64,000 bases of DNA from an uncultured Solirubrobacterales bacterium (GTDB lineage: Bacteria; Actinomycetota; Thermoleophilia; Solirubrobacterales; JACPNS01). The position numbers were made by a program, and so were the translations under genes. The stretch's first letter is position 1. Every line of letters starts with the position of its first letter. The notes under the pieces were generated by a model. That model was not told where the DNA came from and ran no database searches. It saw nothing but the letters and a program-made list of their open reading frames with translations. The stretch spans positions 248,001 to 312,000 of the forward strand of contig CAKZMQ010000007.1 in NCBI GenBank assembly GCA_937128795.1, in the 5' to 3' direction. Positions 9,281-18,447 of this stretch are shown one piece after another.

Positions 9281-10165
9281 CTACGCGTCAGCTCGAGACT
9301 CGGCCGCTTTAACAGTGTTGTCGAGCAGGCAGGCGATCGTCATCGGACCGACTCCTCCCGGAACCGGCGTGACTGCTCCGGCAACTCCGTGCACATTGTC
9401 AAAATCGACGTCCCCGACCAGGCCGTTCTGGCCACGCGTGGTGCCGACGTCGATCACGATCGCGCCCGGTTTGACCATGTCGCCGGAGATCAATTTCGGC
9501 GAACCAACGCACGCGACGAGCACGTCGGCCCGGCGCGTCACCTCAGCCAGGTCGCGCGTGCGCGAGTGGCATGTCGTGACCGTGGCGTTCTGCGCGAGCA
9601 GCAGCGACGCAACTGGCTTCCCGACCAGATTCGAACGGCCGACGACGACGGCCTCGGCACCGGTTAGTTGCGCGCCGACCTTTTCGAGCAGAATCATCAC
9701 TCCGCTCGGGGTACACGGGACCAACGCGTCACGACCTTGCATCACGCGGCCCGCGTTCGCAGTCGTCAACCCGTCAACGTCCTTCGCTGGCGAAATCAGC
9801 TCAGTCATCGAGTCATCGTCCAAACCAGCCGGCAGCGGAAGCTGAAGCAGGATTCCGTCTACGTCGTCGCGGTGATTCAACTCGTCGATCAGGCGTACCA
9901 GGAGCTCTGGCTTCGTATCCGCGGGAAGGCGTTCATCCTCGCTGGCGATGCCAACTTCGGCGCAGGCCTTGTGCTTGTTGTTGACATACACATGAGAGGC
10001 CGGATCGTCACCGACGAGGATCGTCACGAGGCGCGGTGCCCGCCCGCGCGCCGACTCGAAATGCACGACGCGCTCTGCGACCTGTTTGCGTACTGCGGCC
10101 GCGATCGCTTTGCCGTCGATCACTTCAGTGGTGATCGCTGTGTTCGGGGTGTCGGTTTCGGTCAT
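9281..10165 (-). CDS. folD: Bifunctional methylenetetrahydrofolate dehydrogenase/cyclohydrolase
   Basis: Interconverts 5,10-methylene-, methenyl- and 10-formyl-tetrahydrofolate with NADP. The active-site segment SHVYVNNKHKACAEVGI holds the catalytic lysine. Other family motifs are GILLQLPLP, ISPAKDVDG, PCTPSGV, VVVGRSNLVGKPVA (dinucleotide site) and PVPGGVGPMTIA near the C-terminus. 294 aa from the ATG at 10165; the track uses the TTG one codon earlier. A formyl-THF cyclo-ligase-like gene elsewhere in the window (53717) acts in the same pathway. Confidence 0.97.
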   Translation of the reverse strand: MTETDTPNTAITTEVIDGKAIAAAVRKQVAERVVHFESARGRAPRLVTILVGDDPASHVYVNNKHKACAEVGIASEDERLPADTKPELLVRLIDELNHRDDVDGILLQLPLPAGLDDDSMTELISPAKDVDGLTTANAGRVMQGRDALVPCTPSGVMILLEKVGAQLTGAEAVVVGRSNLVGKPVASLLLAQNATVTTCHSRTRDLAEVTRRADVLVACVGSPKLISGDMVKPGAIVIDVGTTRGQNGLVGDVDFDNVHGVAGAVTPVPGGVGPMTIACLLDNTVKAAESRADA

Positions 10166-10202
10166 CAAGCTTGCAGGCGGCCAGTGATTCGCGACAGGAT
10201 TC

Positions 10203-10763
10203 TCATCGTCCCTCGCGCAGGTCCTGCATCAGCTCGTCGAGACTAGGCATAACCCCGGTCGCGACCAACACCATCACGATGATGCCGGTCACGGTGCCCG
10301 CGATGCCCAGCCCGAGAGCCCGCGTGCCGATCCGTTTCTCTCCGCGTTGGATTGCGGAGATGCCCATCACGATCGCCACAGGACCGAGGATGATGTTGAA
10401 GACGAACAGCGACGCAACGCCGATCCACATACCGATTCGAGCTTGGCGATAGGCCGGTGTTGGTGGTTCCACCTTCTGCGCTGCGGCGTCCTTGTTGAAC
10501 GGCGCGCCTCGCGGCCGCACGTGCTGCTCACCGGTTGAGCCGCCTTCTTGAAGGCCGGACGCGGGCGGCGGCTGCGCGCCGGGCTGAAACTCCGGCGAGT
10601 GTGAAGGCGGACGCGTCCAGCGCGGCACTTCCGGCAAGTCCGGCGGCGGTTCGTGGCGTGGCGGCGCGTCGTTCTCGGTCGGGAACGGCAGCGGATCGGC
10701 CGGGTCGGCTCGATACGGCTCACCAACCGGCTGCGGGCCCTTGAATTCTTTGTCACCCATCAT
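10203..10763 (-). CDS. Proline-rich membrane protein, DUF4190-like
   Basis: 186 aa. A long hydrophilic, proline-rich N-terminus (residues 1-105) precedes two hydrophobic helices (IGMWIGVASLFVFNIILGPVAIVMG and ALGLGIAGTVTGIIVMVLVATGV), a layout seen in actinobacterial DUF4190-type proteins. Function unknown. Its ATG overlaps the pcrA stop (ATGA), so it is co-translated with the helicase; a second ATG follows immediately. Confidence 0.65.
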   Translation of the reverse strand: MMGDKEFKGPQPVGEPYRADPADPLPFPTENDAPPRHEPPPDLPEVPRWTRPPSHSPEFQPGAQPPPASGLQEGGSTGEQHVRPRGAPFNKDAAAQKVEPPTPAYRQARIGMWIGVASLFVFNIILGPVAIVMGISAIQRGEKRIGTRALGLGIAGTVTGIIVMVLVATGVMPSLDELMQDLREGR

Positions 10764-12985
10764 GCTCCCGCCCCTACCCGTTTTGTGATCGGCGCGTAGT
10801 CAGCAATGAATTTTCGCTCGGATCCATCCTCAGAGAATCGCACGACGATCATGTTGCCGGGTTCAACTCCGATCACGATGCCTTCGCCGAAGTTCGCATG
10901 CTCGACGTCGTCGCCGGCCTTGAATCGCGCCATCGGCAGCGAAGCGCCCGAACCGGCGGAGGCCTTGAAACCGCCGGCGGCGGCACCCCCGGCCGACTTC
11001 GACCCGCGGCTGTACGAGCCGCCGTTGCTTGTTTCGACCGCGACATCGGCGTGCTCGGCGGGGATCTCATCGATGAAACGGGAGGGTTCGTTCCAGCCGG
11101 TCTCTCCGAACAGCATCCGCCGGGCGGCGTGGGTCAGATACAGATTCTGTCGTGCTCGCGTGATGCCGACGTAACAAAGGCGGCGTTCCTCCTCGATGTC
11201 ACCCGAATCGACCGCGCGTGAGTGCGGGAAGATGCCCTCCTCGACGCCAATCATGAACACGACCGGAAACTCAAGACCCTTCGCGTTGTGCAGCGTCATC
11301 AGCGTGATCTGTCCCTCGTCGTCCTTGATCGCGTCCTGATCCGAGAACAGCGCGACCTGTTGGAGGAACGCCTCCAGCCCGGCGTCGTCGTCGCCTACGG
11401 CGTTGAGGTCGTATTCGCGAGCCAGTCCGACCAACTCTGCGAGGTTCTCCAGCCGTCCCTCGGACTCGATCGTCGACTCCGCCCTCAGCGCGTCGGCGTA
11501 TCCACTCTCGTTGATCACGGCCTCGAGGATGTCTCCGACGTGTTTCTCCGTGGCGGCTTTGTCTTGAAGTGCCGCGAATATCTCGGAAAATCTCGCGAGC
11601 GACTTCAACGCCGCACCACCGAGCCCGGGCACCTCTTCGGCACGACCAACCAACTCAAGTACGGGTTCGCCGGTCGTGTTCGCATGGGCCAACAGGCGAT
11701 CGACGGTCGTCTTGCCGATGCCGCGACGGGGCACGTTGATGATCCTTTGTAGAGATACCTGGTCGTTCGGGTTGGCGAGCATCGTCAGATAGGCGATCGC
11801 GTCCTTGACCTCGGCGCGCTCATAGAAGCGCGTGCCGCCGATCACCTGGTACGGCATCCGGTAACGGACCAGCGTGTCTTCGAGCACCCGCGACTGCGCG
11901 TTCGTTCGATAAAAAACCGCGATGTCGGTGTTGGCGATCCCGTTCTCGGTCAGACGCTGAATCTCCCCCGCAACGAATCGCGCCTCCTCATGCTCATCGG
12001 TGAGCTGCCGAATCTTGATCTGATCGCCAAGCGGGCCGTCGGTCCATAGTTTCTTGCCTTTGCGTCCACTGTTTCGGGAAACGACTGCGTGGGCGGCGTC
12101 GAGGATGCGACCAGTTGAGCGGTAGTTCTGCTCGAGCTTGATGACCGCCGCATCCGGGAAGTCTTTTTCGAAGTCCATGATGTTGCGCACGTCGGCACCG
12201 CGGAATCCATAGATCGACTGATCGTCGTCCCCGACGACGACAAGATTGCGGTGCTTGTGGGCGAGAAGTTCGACCCATTTGTACTGGGCCGCGTTGGTGT
12301 CCTGGTACTCGTCGACGAGGATGTGCTGAAAGACGCCCTGGTAGCGCTCGAGCACCTCGGGAAAGGTCTCCCATAGCTCGACGCTTCTGAGCAGTAGGTC
12401 GTCGAAGTCCATCGCGTTCATTTCGCGCAGACGGCGCTCGTAGGTCTCGTACGCGGCAGCGGCCACCTCATCGACGACGCCGTCGACGTGCTGGGCAAAC
12501 ACGGTCGCATTCATCAATTGATTCTTTGCGCGAGAGATGATCGACTGAATCAAGCGGGGCGGATAACGCTTGGTGTCAACCTCGCGCGCCTCCAGGCACT
12601 GACGCACGAGTCGCTGCGAATCGGCCGAGTCGTAGATCGTGTAACCACTCGTGTATCCGAACCGTTCTGCCTCGGCGCGCAGAATCCGCGCGCAGGCAGA
12701 GTGAAACGTCGTCAACCACATCGCTCGCGCTCGCGGCCCGACCAACTTCTCGGCTCGCTCGCGCATCTCTTTGGCGGCCTTGTTCGTGAAGGTGATCGCC
12801 AGGATCTGCTCCGGTCTGGCATCGCCGCTTTGCACGAGGTGGGCGATGCGGTGCGTGAGTACCCGCGTCTTGCCCGAACCGGCTCCGGCGAGGATCAGCA
12901 GCGGGCCACCGCTGTGCAGCACAGCGGCCTTTTGTGGCTCGTTGAGTCCAGCTGTCAGATCAGTATCGGCAAAGAGTTGAGCCAC
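10760..12985 (-). CDS. pcrA: ATP-dependent DNA helicase PcrA/UvrD
   Basis: Superfamily 1A 3'-5' helicase for repair and rolling-circle replication. Motifs in order: Q motif (LNEPQKAAV), Walker A GAGSGKT (34-40), DEYQDT (225-230), GDDDQSIYGFRG (252-263), QNYRS, and TLHNAKGLEFPVVFMIGVEEGIFPH. A C-terminal Tudor-like segment (HANFGEGIVIGVEPGNMIVVRF) is the part that contacts RNA polymerase in PcrA. 741 aa, GTG start; a TATGCT -10 hexamer six bases upstream predicts a leaderless message. It is divergent from the hydrolase gene at 13084. Confidence 0.95.
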   Translation of the reverse strand: MAQLFADTDLTAGLNEPQKAAVLHSGGPLLILAGAGSGKTRVLTHRIAHLVQSGDARPEQILAITFTNKAAKEMRERAEKLVGPRARAMWLTTFHSACARILRAEAERFGYTSGYTIYDSADSQRLVRQCLEAREVDTKRYPPRLIQSIISRAKNQLMNATVFAQHVDGVVDEVAAAAYETYERRLREMNAMDFDDLLLRSVELWETFPEVLERYQGVFQHILVDEYQDTNAAQYKWVELLAHKHRNLVVVGDDDQSIYGFRGADVRNIMDFEKDFPDAAVIKLEQNYRSTGRILDAAHAVVSRNSGRKGKKLWTDGPLGDQIKIRQLTDEHEEARFVAGEIQRLTENGIANTDIAVFYRTNAQSRVLEDTLVRYRMPYQVIGGTRFYERAEVKDAIAYLTMLANPNDQVSLQRIINVPRRGIGKTTVDRLLAHANTTGEPVLELVGRAEEVPGLGGAALKSLARFSEIFAALQDKAATEKHVGDILEAVINESGYADALRAESTIESEGRLENLAELVGLAREYDLNAVGDDDAGLEAFLQQVALFSDQDAIKDDEGQITLMTLHNAKGLEFPVVFMIGVEEGIFPHSRAVDSGDIEEERRLCYVGITRARQNLYLTHAARRMLFGETGWNEPSRFIDEIPAEHADVAVETSNGGSYSRGSKSAGGAAAGGFKASAGSGASLPMARFKAGDDVEHANFGEGIVIGVEPGNMIVVRFSEDGSERKFIADYAPITKRVGAGA

Positions 12986-13083
12986 TCATCGAGCATAGCC
13001 CTGCCTTCGGAGCCGCGATTCGCGATGAATTTCGTTCATTTCGCGCACGACCATCACATCATTTCGTGTAGAGTTCGCTCCGG

Positions 13084-14034
13084 ATGAGCGACCTCGCCAA
13101 ACCATTGCACGGCACCGAACCGGACACGGTCGATGAATGGGCTGCCGCGATCGACGAGTCGTGGGACTCATTCGATTGGGAGCCGCACGAGAAGTCCGCA
13201 AGCGTTGACGGTCGAAAGATCAACTACGTCGAACTCGGCGACCCGACGAAGCCCGTGCTGCTGTTCATCCACGGAATCATGGGCACGTGGCGCAATTGGA
13301 TATTCAACCTCCTGCCTTTCTGCGATCGCTACCGCGTGATTGCACTCGACCTCCCGGGATTCGGCGACTCGGAGATGCCGGCAGACAAGTTGACGATGGA
13401 GAACTACGCCAAAGCGGTCAAGGGCTTCTGCGACAACCTCGGTATTCAGCAAGTGACGCTGATCGGCAACTCGATGGGTGGATTGATCGGCGCGCTGGTC
13501 GCGAAATCAACACCGGAATTGCTGCACAAGCTCGTTCTGGTAGATGCCGCGGGGTTCTCGACCGCCAATCGCTACCTGCGCCGGATTACCCGCTACCGCC
13601 GGTTCTTGAACGCCTTCTTCGCCTTCGGCTACCTGATTCGCAAAGTCATCGCTGCCAACAAATATCTCGCCGCCGCCTTCACCAAGATCGTGCTGTGGCG
13701 CCCGATGAACATAAGCTCGGAGCTGATTCTGGTGTTGTTGTCCGGAATCGGAAAACCCGGCTTCGTTGATGCCGCGCGCTCGATCGCCTTTACACGAATC
13801 GATCGCGCCCCCGGTGAGATCACGACCGAGACGATGATCATCTGGGGTCGCAATGACAGCCTGATTCCGAAGCGCGATGCGTTTCGCTACGCAAAGATGT
13901 TGCCTGATGCCCGCCTGGAGCTGATGGAAGACACCGGACACATTCCGATGTTCGAGACGCCCGATGACTTCAACGCGTTGATCGAAGACTTCGCCGCCGG
14001 CGAGATCGCCGCGACTGCGTCGTCAGCGGCCTGA
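13084..14034 (+). CDS. Alpha/beta hydrolase
   Basis: 316 aa alpha/beta-hydrolase fold enzyme. The oxyanion-hole segment FIHGIMGTWRNW (about 61-72) is followed by LDLPGFGDSEMP, the nucleophile elbow GNSMGG (Ser130), the acid in GRNDSLIPK and the histidine in DTGHIPMFE (about 286). The substrate cannot be inferred. There is no signal peptide. TAGAGT ends nine bases before the ATG, suggesting leaderless initiation. It stands alone between divergent pcrA and convergent cysE. Confidence 0.85.
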   Translation: MSDLAKPLHGTEPDTVDEWAAAIDESWDSFDWEPHEKSASVDGRKINYVELGDPTKPVLLFIHGIMGTWRNWIFNLLPFCDRYRVIALDLPGFGDSEMPADKLTMENYAKAVKGFCDNLGIQQVTLIGNSMGGLIGALVAKSTPELLHKLVLVDAAGFSTANRYLRRITRYRRFLNAFFAFGYLIRKVIAANKYLAAAFTKIVLWRPMNISSELILVLLSGIGKPGFVDAARSIAFTRIDRAPGEITTETMIIWGRNDSLIPKRDAFRYAKMLPDARLELMEDTGHIPMFETPDDFNALIEDFAAGEIAATASSAA

Positions 14035-14053
14035 GACGCCGTCGGCGAAGCCG

Positions 14054-14782
14054 TCAGCCGCCGGTAGGGTCGTGACCTTTGCGTCGTTTCAGCGGTCGCA
14101 CGTTGCCGCGCTGATCAGGCGGTTCTTCGCCGCGTAGATCAGCGAGCTCGCCTTCGAGCTCACGTAGCTTCGCCGAAAGACCGGCCAACGCGTCGGCGAC
14201 CGGGTCGGGCAGATGGATCCAGTCCGTGTCGGGACCCTCTTCAAGTTGCTCGCCGTTGACGCGCACGGGATGGCCGGGATTTCCGACCACCGTCGTGTTC
14301 GGTGGGACGTCGTGGATCACGACAGAATTTGCGCCAATCTTCGCCCCATGACCAATGCGAATCGGGCCGAGCAGCTTCGCGCCCGATCCGACAGTCACGT
14401 TGTCTTCGACCGTCGGGTGGCGTTTACCCGGTTCGAGGCCCGTACCGCCCAGAGTCACGCCCTGGTAGAGCGTGACGTTGTCGCCGATCTCCGCCGTCTC
14501 GCCGATCACCACCCCGGCGCCGTGGTCGATGAAAAAGTTCTCGCCGACGCGTGCTCGTGGATGGATCTCGACGCCGGTGACGATGCGGGCGAAATACGCG
14601 ATTACGCGCGGCAGTAGCGGAATGCCCGCCGCGTCGATGCGGTGTGCGACGCGATGGAACAGAATTGCGTGAACGCCGTTGTACGTAGCGAACACCTCGA
14701 TGCGACCAAGACCGCGCGAAGCTGGGTCGCGAGCCTGCGCTGCGGCGATGTCCTGGCGGATTTCCTGCAGAAAGCTGGTCAT
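14054..14782 (-). CDS. cysE: Serine O-acetyltransferase
   Basis: Acetylates serine to O-acetylserine, the first step of cysteine synthesis. The N-terminal helical part ends in LLPRVIAYFARIVTGVEIHP; the left-handed beta-helix of hexapeptide repeats follows (ARVGENFFIDHGAGVVIGETAEIGDNVTLYQGVTLGGTG), with the catalytic His in DHGAGVVIGE. The C-terminal tail is longer and charged (about 60 residues, ending RRKGHDPTGG) rather than ending in the isoleucine that binds cysteine synthase in E. coli. A GGAG Shine-Dalgarno lies 8 bases before the ATG. Last gene of the rrf2-cysK-thiF-cysE run. Confidence 0.93.
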   Translation of the reverse strand: MTSFLQEIRQDIAAAQARDPASRGLGRIEVFATYNGVHAILFHRVAHRIDAAGIPLLPRVIAYFARIVTGVEIHPRARVGENFFIDHGAGVVIGETAEIGDNVTLYQGVTLGGTGLEPGKRHPTVEDNVTVGSGAKLLGPIRIGHGAKIGANSVVIHDVPPNTTVVGNPGHPVRVNGEQLEEGPDTDWIHLPDPVADALAGLSAKLRELEGELADLRGEEPPDQRGNVRPLKRRKGHDPTGG

Positions 14783-14827
14783 GACGATTACTCCGGCGCG
14801 CTCGACTGCGCACAGAAGGGTTCTCGA

Positions 14828-15529
14828 CTACACGGTATCGGCGGCTGAGCCAGCCGTGCAGATGCAATCGTCGCTGCAGGCGATCGGTCGTTCGCTCCAG
14901 GCGCTTGACGAGGCTTCGTATTCGCGTAACAACGTCGAATCGAATCGGCCGGACGATTTCAGGATCTGTATTGCTGCGGCCGCCTGATGCGCGGCGATGA
15001 CTCCCGCGTGCGTTGGATCGGCCAACGTCGTAGTCCCCCCGTTTTCCGGCGGACCGTCTGGGTCTGACTCCTCGACGAATTCTCGGAGACAGCTTTTGGT
15101 GACCACCGGCTTCCACCAACCGCCGTCTGCAGTCACTGCCCCACTGACCAACCGCACGTCGCCGCGTAGGCAAGCATCGTTGACCAGCAATCGTGCTGCA
15201 TCGTTGTCGGTGCAGTCGATCACGACACCGGCGTCCTTGACGATCAAATCGGCGTTGTTTTCATCAAGAAACGCTGGAAACGGCTCGGCATGTACCTCGG
15301 CGTCGATCATGCCGAGTTTCACTGCAAGACCATCGGCCTTGCCGCCGCCGAGGTCCGGGCGAAAGGTCAGCGGCCCAGAACGGAGGTCCGGTTCCTCGAC
15401 GAAAGCGCCATCGATCAGGCCGATGCGACCAATTCCTGCCGCCGCGAGGTAGGCGGCGACAACGGTTCCGCGCGCGCCCAGGCCGATAACCAAAGCGTGT
15501 TTTTGGCGAAGATCCACCGAGCCGTTCAC
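14828..15529 (-). CDS. ThiF/MoeB-like E1-type adenylyltransferase, compact form
   Basis: Rossmann-type E1-like protein: [28 protein letters not shown] near the N-terminus, then [20 protein letters not shown] and the late helix [19 protein letters not shown]. Such enzymes adenylate a ubiquitin-like sulfur carrier (ThiS, MoaD, CysO). At 233 aa it is short, without the CxxC zinc pairs or rhodanese domain of MoeZ; cysteines are instead clustered at the C-terminus (CSDDCIC). The GTG start overlaps the cysK stop (GTGA), so it is coupled to cysK. Position between cysK and cysE suggests a sulfur-transfer job, but no carrier gene is seen nearby. Confidence 0.75.
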   Translation of the reverse strand: MNGSVDLRQKHALVIGLGARGTVVAAYLAAAGIGRIGLIDGAFVEEPDLRSGPLTFRPDLGGGKADGLAVKLGMIDAEVHAEPFPAFLDENNADLIVKDAGVVIDCTDNDAARLLVNDACLRGDVRLVSGAVTADGGWWKPVVTKSCLREFVEESDPDGPPENGGTTTLADPTHAGVIAAHQAAAAIQILKSSGRFDSTLLREYEASSSAWSERPIACSDDCICTAGSAADTV

Positions 15530-16452
15530 GGAGTGAAGAACGGTGTCGACACGTAGCGCTCGCCGGTATCGGGAATCACGGTGACGATCAGTTTGCCTTT
15601 TGACTCCGGGCGCGCTGCGACGTCGAGTGCGGCGCGAACCGCTGCACCACCGGAGATTCCGCAACTTATTCCCTCCAGTCGGGAGACGTCTCTCGCGGTC
15701 TCGACCGCGTCCTCGTCTTCGACCGCTGTGATCTCGTCGAGCACTGCGCGATTGAGCACCGGCGGAACGAAGCCGGCGCCGATTCCCTGGATTCGATGGA
15801 TGCCGACCTTGCCGCCCGACAGCACCGGAGAAGCAGCCGGTTCGACGGCAACGACCTTCACGCCGGCCTTGCGCTCTTTCAGTCGTTCGCCGACGCCGGT
15901 GATCGTTCCGCCGGTGCCAACGCCCGCCACGAACACGTCGACTTTGCCGTCCGTGTCCGTCCAGATCTCCTCCGCGGTGGTGCGACGGTGAACGTCCGGG
16001 TTGGCCGGATTGGAGAACTGGTCCGGCAGGAAGTACCCCGAGCCGCGGCCCAGCTTTCGCGCCGCGTCGACTGCTTCACCCATTCCACCCATCGACTCGA
16101 CGATCTCGACCTTCGCGCCGTAGAGCTTGAGCAGCCCTTGCCTTTCCCGGCTCATCCCCTCCGGCAGGGTCAAGATCAAGTCGTAACCCTTCGCCGCGGC
16201 GACGAATGCGAGTGCGATGCCGGTGTTGCCGCTCGTGGCTTCGACGATCGTCGTCTTTCCGGGTTCGATTTCGCCTGATTTCTCGGCGGCCTCGATCATC
16301 GAAACGCCGATCCGATCCTTGACGCTGCCGGCCGGATTGAAGGCTTCAAGCTTCGCCACGACGGTGCCTGGGAGTCCATCGGAAAGTCGCTTGAGTTCGA
16401 CGAGCGGCGTACCGCCCATCAGATCGATGATGTCGCGCGTGATCCCGGCCAT
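15526..16452 (-). CDS. cysK: Cysteine synthase (O-acetylserine sulfhydrylase)
   Basis: PLP enzyme making cysteine from O-acetylserine and sulfide. The PLP lysine is in [10 protein letters not shown] (Lys45), the substrate loop is EATSGNTG (72-78), the phosphate-binding loop is [10 protein letters not shown], and SCGISGGAA and VIPDTGERY close the C-terminus. 308 aa. Its ATG overlaps the stop of the Rrf2 regulator (TGATG) and its stop overlaps the ThiF-like gene, so three genes are tightly coupled. CysK-type rather than CysM-type by the substrate-loop sequence. Confidence 0.95.
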   Translation of the reverse strand: MAGITRDIIDLMGGTPLVELKRLSDGLPGTVVAKLEAFNPAGSVKDRIGVSMIEAAEKSGEIEPGKTTIVEATSGNTGIALAFVAAAKGYDLILTLPEGMSRERQGLLKLYGAKVEIVESMGGMGEAVDAARKLGRGSGYFLPDQFSNPANPDVHRRTTAEEIWTDTDGKVDVFVAGVGTGGTITGVGERLKERKAGVKVVAVEPAASPVLSGGKVGIHRIQGIGAGFVPPVLNRAVLDEITAVEDEDAVETARDVSRLEGISCGISGGAAVRAALDVAARPESKGKLIVTVIPDTGERYVSTPFFTP

Positions 16453-16850
16453 CAGATGTAATACATCGCGCCGCCGGACTCGGCTGTCTCGGCGGCGGCA
16501 AGCGTTGCGAGGTCGCGGTCGGCGAGCTGATCTCGCAGCGCGCCGACGATTTCTCCCCAGGGCGGGATCGCCAGTTGATCCTCGCTGATCTGGCCGTCGA
16601 GGGTTTGCACGACTTCAAGTGCGTTGATGTTCGCCGCCGGCCTGGCGAGCAGATATCCGCCCTTCACGCCGCGCCGACTGGTGACGATGTTCGCGCGCCT
16701 CAGCGAACCAAATAGCTGCTCGAGGAATTGAGCCGGAAGGTCGCGGCGACGGGCAAGCTCGCTGACCGGAATCGGATCGCCACCTTCGTGATGCGCGAGT
16801 TCAACCAGCGCCGACAGCGCATACACGGATTTTGACGTAATCGAGATCAT
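16452..16850 (-). CDS. Rrf2-family transcriptional regulator (CymR-like)
   Basis: Winged-helix regulator, 132 aa from the ATG at 16850; the track start is six codons earlier. Family features are [20 protein letters not shown], the recognition region [34 protein letters not shown] and the dimer helix EVVQTLDG. The protein has no cysteine, so it cannot hold the iron-sulfur cluster of IscR or NsrR. That, and coupling to cysK, points to a CymR-type sensor of cysteine metabolism; in Bacillus CymR uses CysK as a co-repressor. Probably regulates its own operon. Confidence 0.87.
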   Translation of the reverse strand: MISITSKSVYALSALVELAHHEGGDPIPVSELARRRDLPAQFLEQLFGSLRRANIVTSRRGVKGGYLLARPAANINALEVVQTLDGQISEDQLAIPPWGEIVGALRDQLADRDLATLAAAETAESGGAMYYI

Positions 16851-16992
16851 CTGAGCCCTTGTGATCAAGCTTACATATGCGAGCGGGGAATCCGGATCAG
16901 AGTTCCGGGTATCTGCGTCGGGCTACTTCTTCTTTCGCACGATTTCGATACTGACCGGTTTCGATGCTCTACTTGTCCTGCGGCGTCAAAGC

Positions 16993-17022
16993 AAAAGACT
17001 CCCCGCGTACGCGAGAAGCCTT
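16993..17022 (-). terminator. Intrinsic terminator of the HDOD-LuxR gene
   Basis: On the minus strand, a hairpin with a nine-base-pair stem containing two G-U pairs (CTTCTCGCG / CGCGGGGAG, two-base loop) is followed by TCTTTT, 34 bp after the HDOD-LuxR stop. Confidence 0.65.
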
Positions 17023-17055
17023 CAGGTAAAACGGAGATCGATCTTGACGCCTGGG

Positions 17056-18204
17056 CTAAAGCCAGCCGTTCTCGGCCGCGTTCAGCACGGCCTGCGCGCG
17101 GTCCTTCACGCCCAGTTTGCCGTAAATGTTGTGCAGATGGGTCCGCACGGTGCTGGTCGAGAGGTGAAGGTTCTTCGCGATCTCTTCATAGACGTTGCCC
17201 TCTGCAAGCTGACGCAGTACGTCACTCTCGCGCGGTGACAGCGGACTTGGCGAGGTCGGACGCTTGCGATCGCCGTTGCCCGACATCGGCACTTCATAGA
17301 GGATCGATCGCAACTGGCGAACGGTGAGGCGAACGTTGCGTGATGCTTTGAGCAGTTCGTCCGGAGAGACGTCGCCGCCCTCGGCGTAGTGCGCGAGCAT
17401 GTCTGCAAGCCGGATAATCGCGGCTTCGCCGCCCTCGTCGTCGCCGTGGTGCCGCTCAATCGCGGCGGCCATGCTGTTGGGCAAACCCCACCGACGAGCA
17501 AGAACTCCGCCGACCAAAGCGTGGTCAACGCCGAGCTCGCGACGCTCGCGAAGCAGACGCTCCTGCGGCGTGCGTGCAGAGCCATGCACCTGCTGCGGGT
17601 ATCCGTCGTATGCGTACGTAAGAACGAGCTTGCCGATGTCGTGGAGCAGCGCGGTCACCAGCAACGCGTCGACGTCGCCGTCCCAGTTGATCTCACGTGC
17701 AATCCGCTCGGCGGCCTGTTGGGTGGCGATCGCGTGCAGACGGAAGCGATCGGGCGTTGAATCCCACTGCGCGGTGCGCTCGAAGAAATCGAACGTTTTC
17801 GTACGCGTAACGATTGCTTCGACGCCTCCGGGCGTGAGCACCTCGACTGCCTCGCGAGCGGTTACGACTTTGCGACGGCCTCCGGAAGCCTTGTTTGCAT
17901 AACGGATCACGGTGATTACGAGCGCGACGTCTCGTTCGATCGCCTCTACGAGATCGGTCGTGGCTTTCTCATTTCCGTTTGTCACTAGATGGAGAACGCG
18001 GTCACGCGACTCCGCGAGGGCCGGAAAGCGCTCGAGTGCCTCAAATGCGGCGGTCAGGCGATGGCCGTGGCCCTGCTGACGCTGTCCTTGGGCTCCGATA
18101 CGCGGCGGCGCCTCGTTGGAAGTTGCCTTGCTACGGGGTTCACTCGCCGGGTCGCTCTCGGTGAGTGCGCTTGCCGCAGCTTGCTGCTTTGCATTGCGTG
18201 CCAT
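17056..18204 (-). CDS. HDOD-domain / LuxR-type HTH fusion regulator
   Basis: 382 aa. A low-complexity N-terminus (1-48) precedes an HDOD-like domain (about 55-255) with LLHDIGK (His178-Asp179) and AAIERHHGDDEGG, then a linker and a C-terminal LuxR helix-turn-helix (LSPRESDVLRQLAEGNVYEEIAKNLHLS, about 323-378). The first part resembles signalling HDOD domains, usually non-catalytic, although the HD pair is kept here; the second binds DNA. No receiver domain is present, so activation is not by ordinary phosphorelay. The Shine-Dalgarno GGAGAA lies eight bases before the ATG. Target genes are unknown. Confidence 0.85.
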   Translation of the reverse strand: MARNAKQQAAASALTESDPASEPRSKATSNEAPPRIGAQGQRQQGHGHRLTAAFEALERFPALAESRDRVLHLVTNGNEKATTDLVEAIERDVALVITVIRYANKASGGRRKVVTAREAVEVLTPGGVEAIVTRTKTFDFFERTAQWDSTPDRFRLHAIATQQAAERIAREINWDGDVDALLVTALLHDIGKLVLTYAYDGYPQQVHGSARTPQERLLRERRELGVDHALVGGVLARRWGLPNSMAAAIERHHGDDEGGEAAIIRLADMLAHYAEGGDVSPDELLKASRNVRLTVRQLRSILYEVPMSGNGDRKRPTSPSPLSPRESDVLRQLAEGNVYEEIAKNLHLSTSTVRTHLHNIYGKLGVKDRAQAVLNAAENGWL

Positions 18205-18447
18205 TGTCTGATTTCTCCAGCTTTCGACTTCCGTGCCTTAAGCGTTGGTAAAGGTTTGGCTCAACTGCGAGCCTGACCAAATATCGGCAGCATCGTCGAT
18301 TTGTTTAGTGGAGTTGCCGACCTAAGGTCTCGGCCCCATGCCTGTCTGAGCATCCCAAATACGGGTGGCCCGGTGGTCTAGCCCCGATGTCCAGCGGGAT
18401 TGCGCTCGTGAATCGTCGCCGCCGCCTTGGCCATTGCCCTGTGGCAA
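18205..18447 (-). other. Intergenic leader region upstream of the HDOD-LuxR gene
   Basis: 243 bp without a gene between the gltX stop and the HDOD-LuxR start, both minus strand. A small hairpin (ATTGCC-ACAG-GGCAAT) directly follows gltX. The rest contains several short complementary segments and a 5' leader carrying a Shine-Dalgarno. I could not match it to a known riboswitch. Confidence 0.35.

Noticed and set aside
18361-18440. tRNA-like segment (GGCCCGGTGGTCTAG...)
   Set aside because: Start resembles a D-arm of tRNA-Glu/Gln, but no anticodon stem, T arm or acceptor pairing follows.
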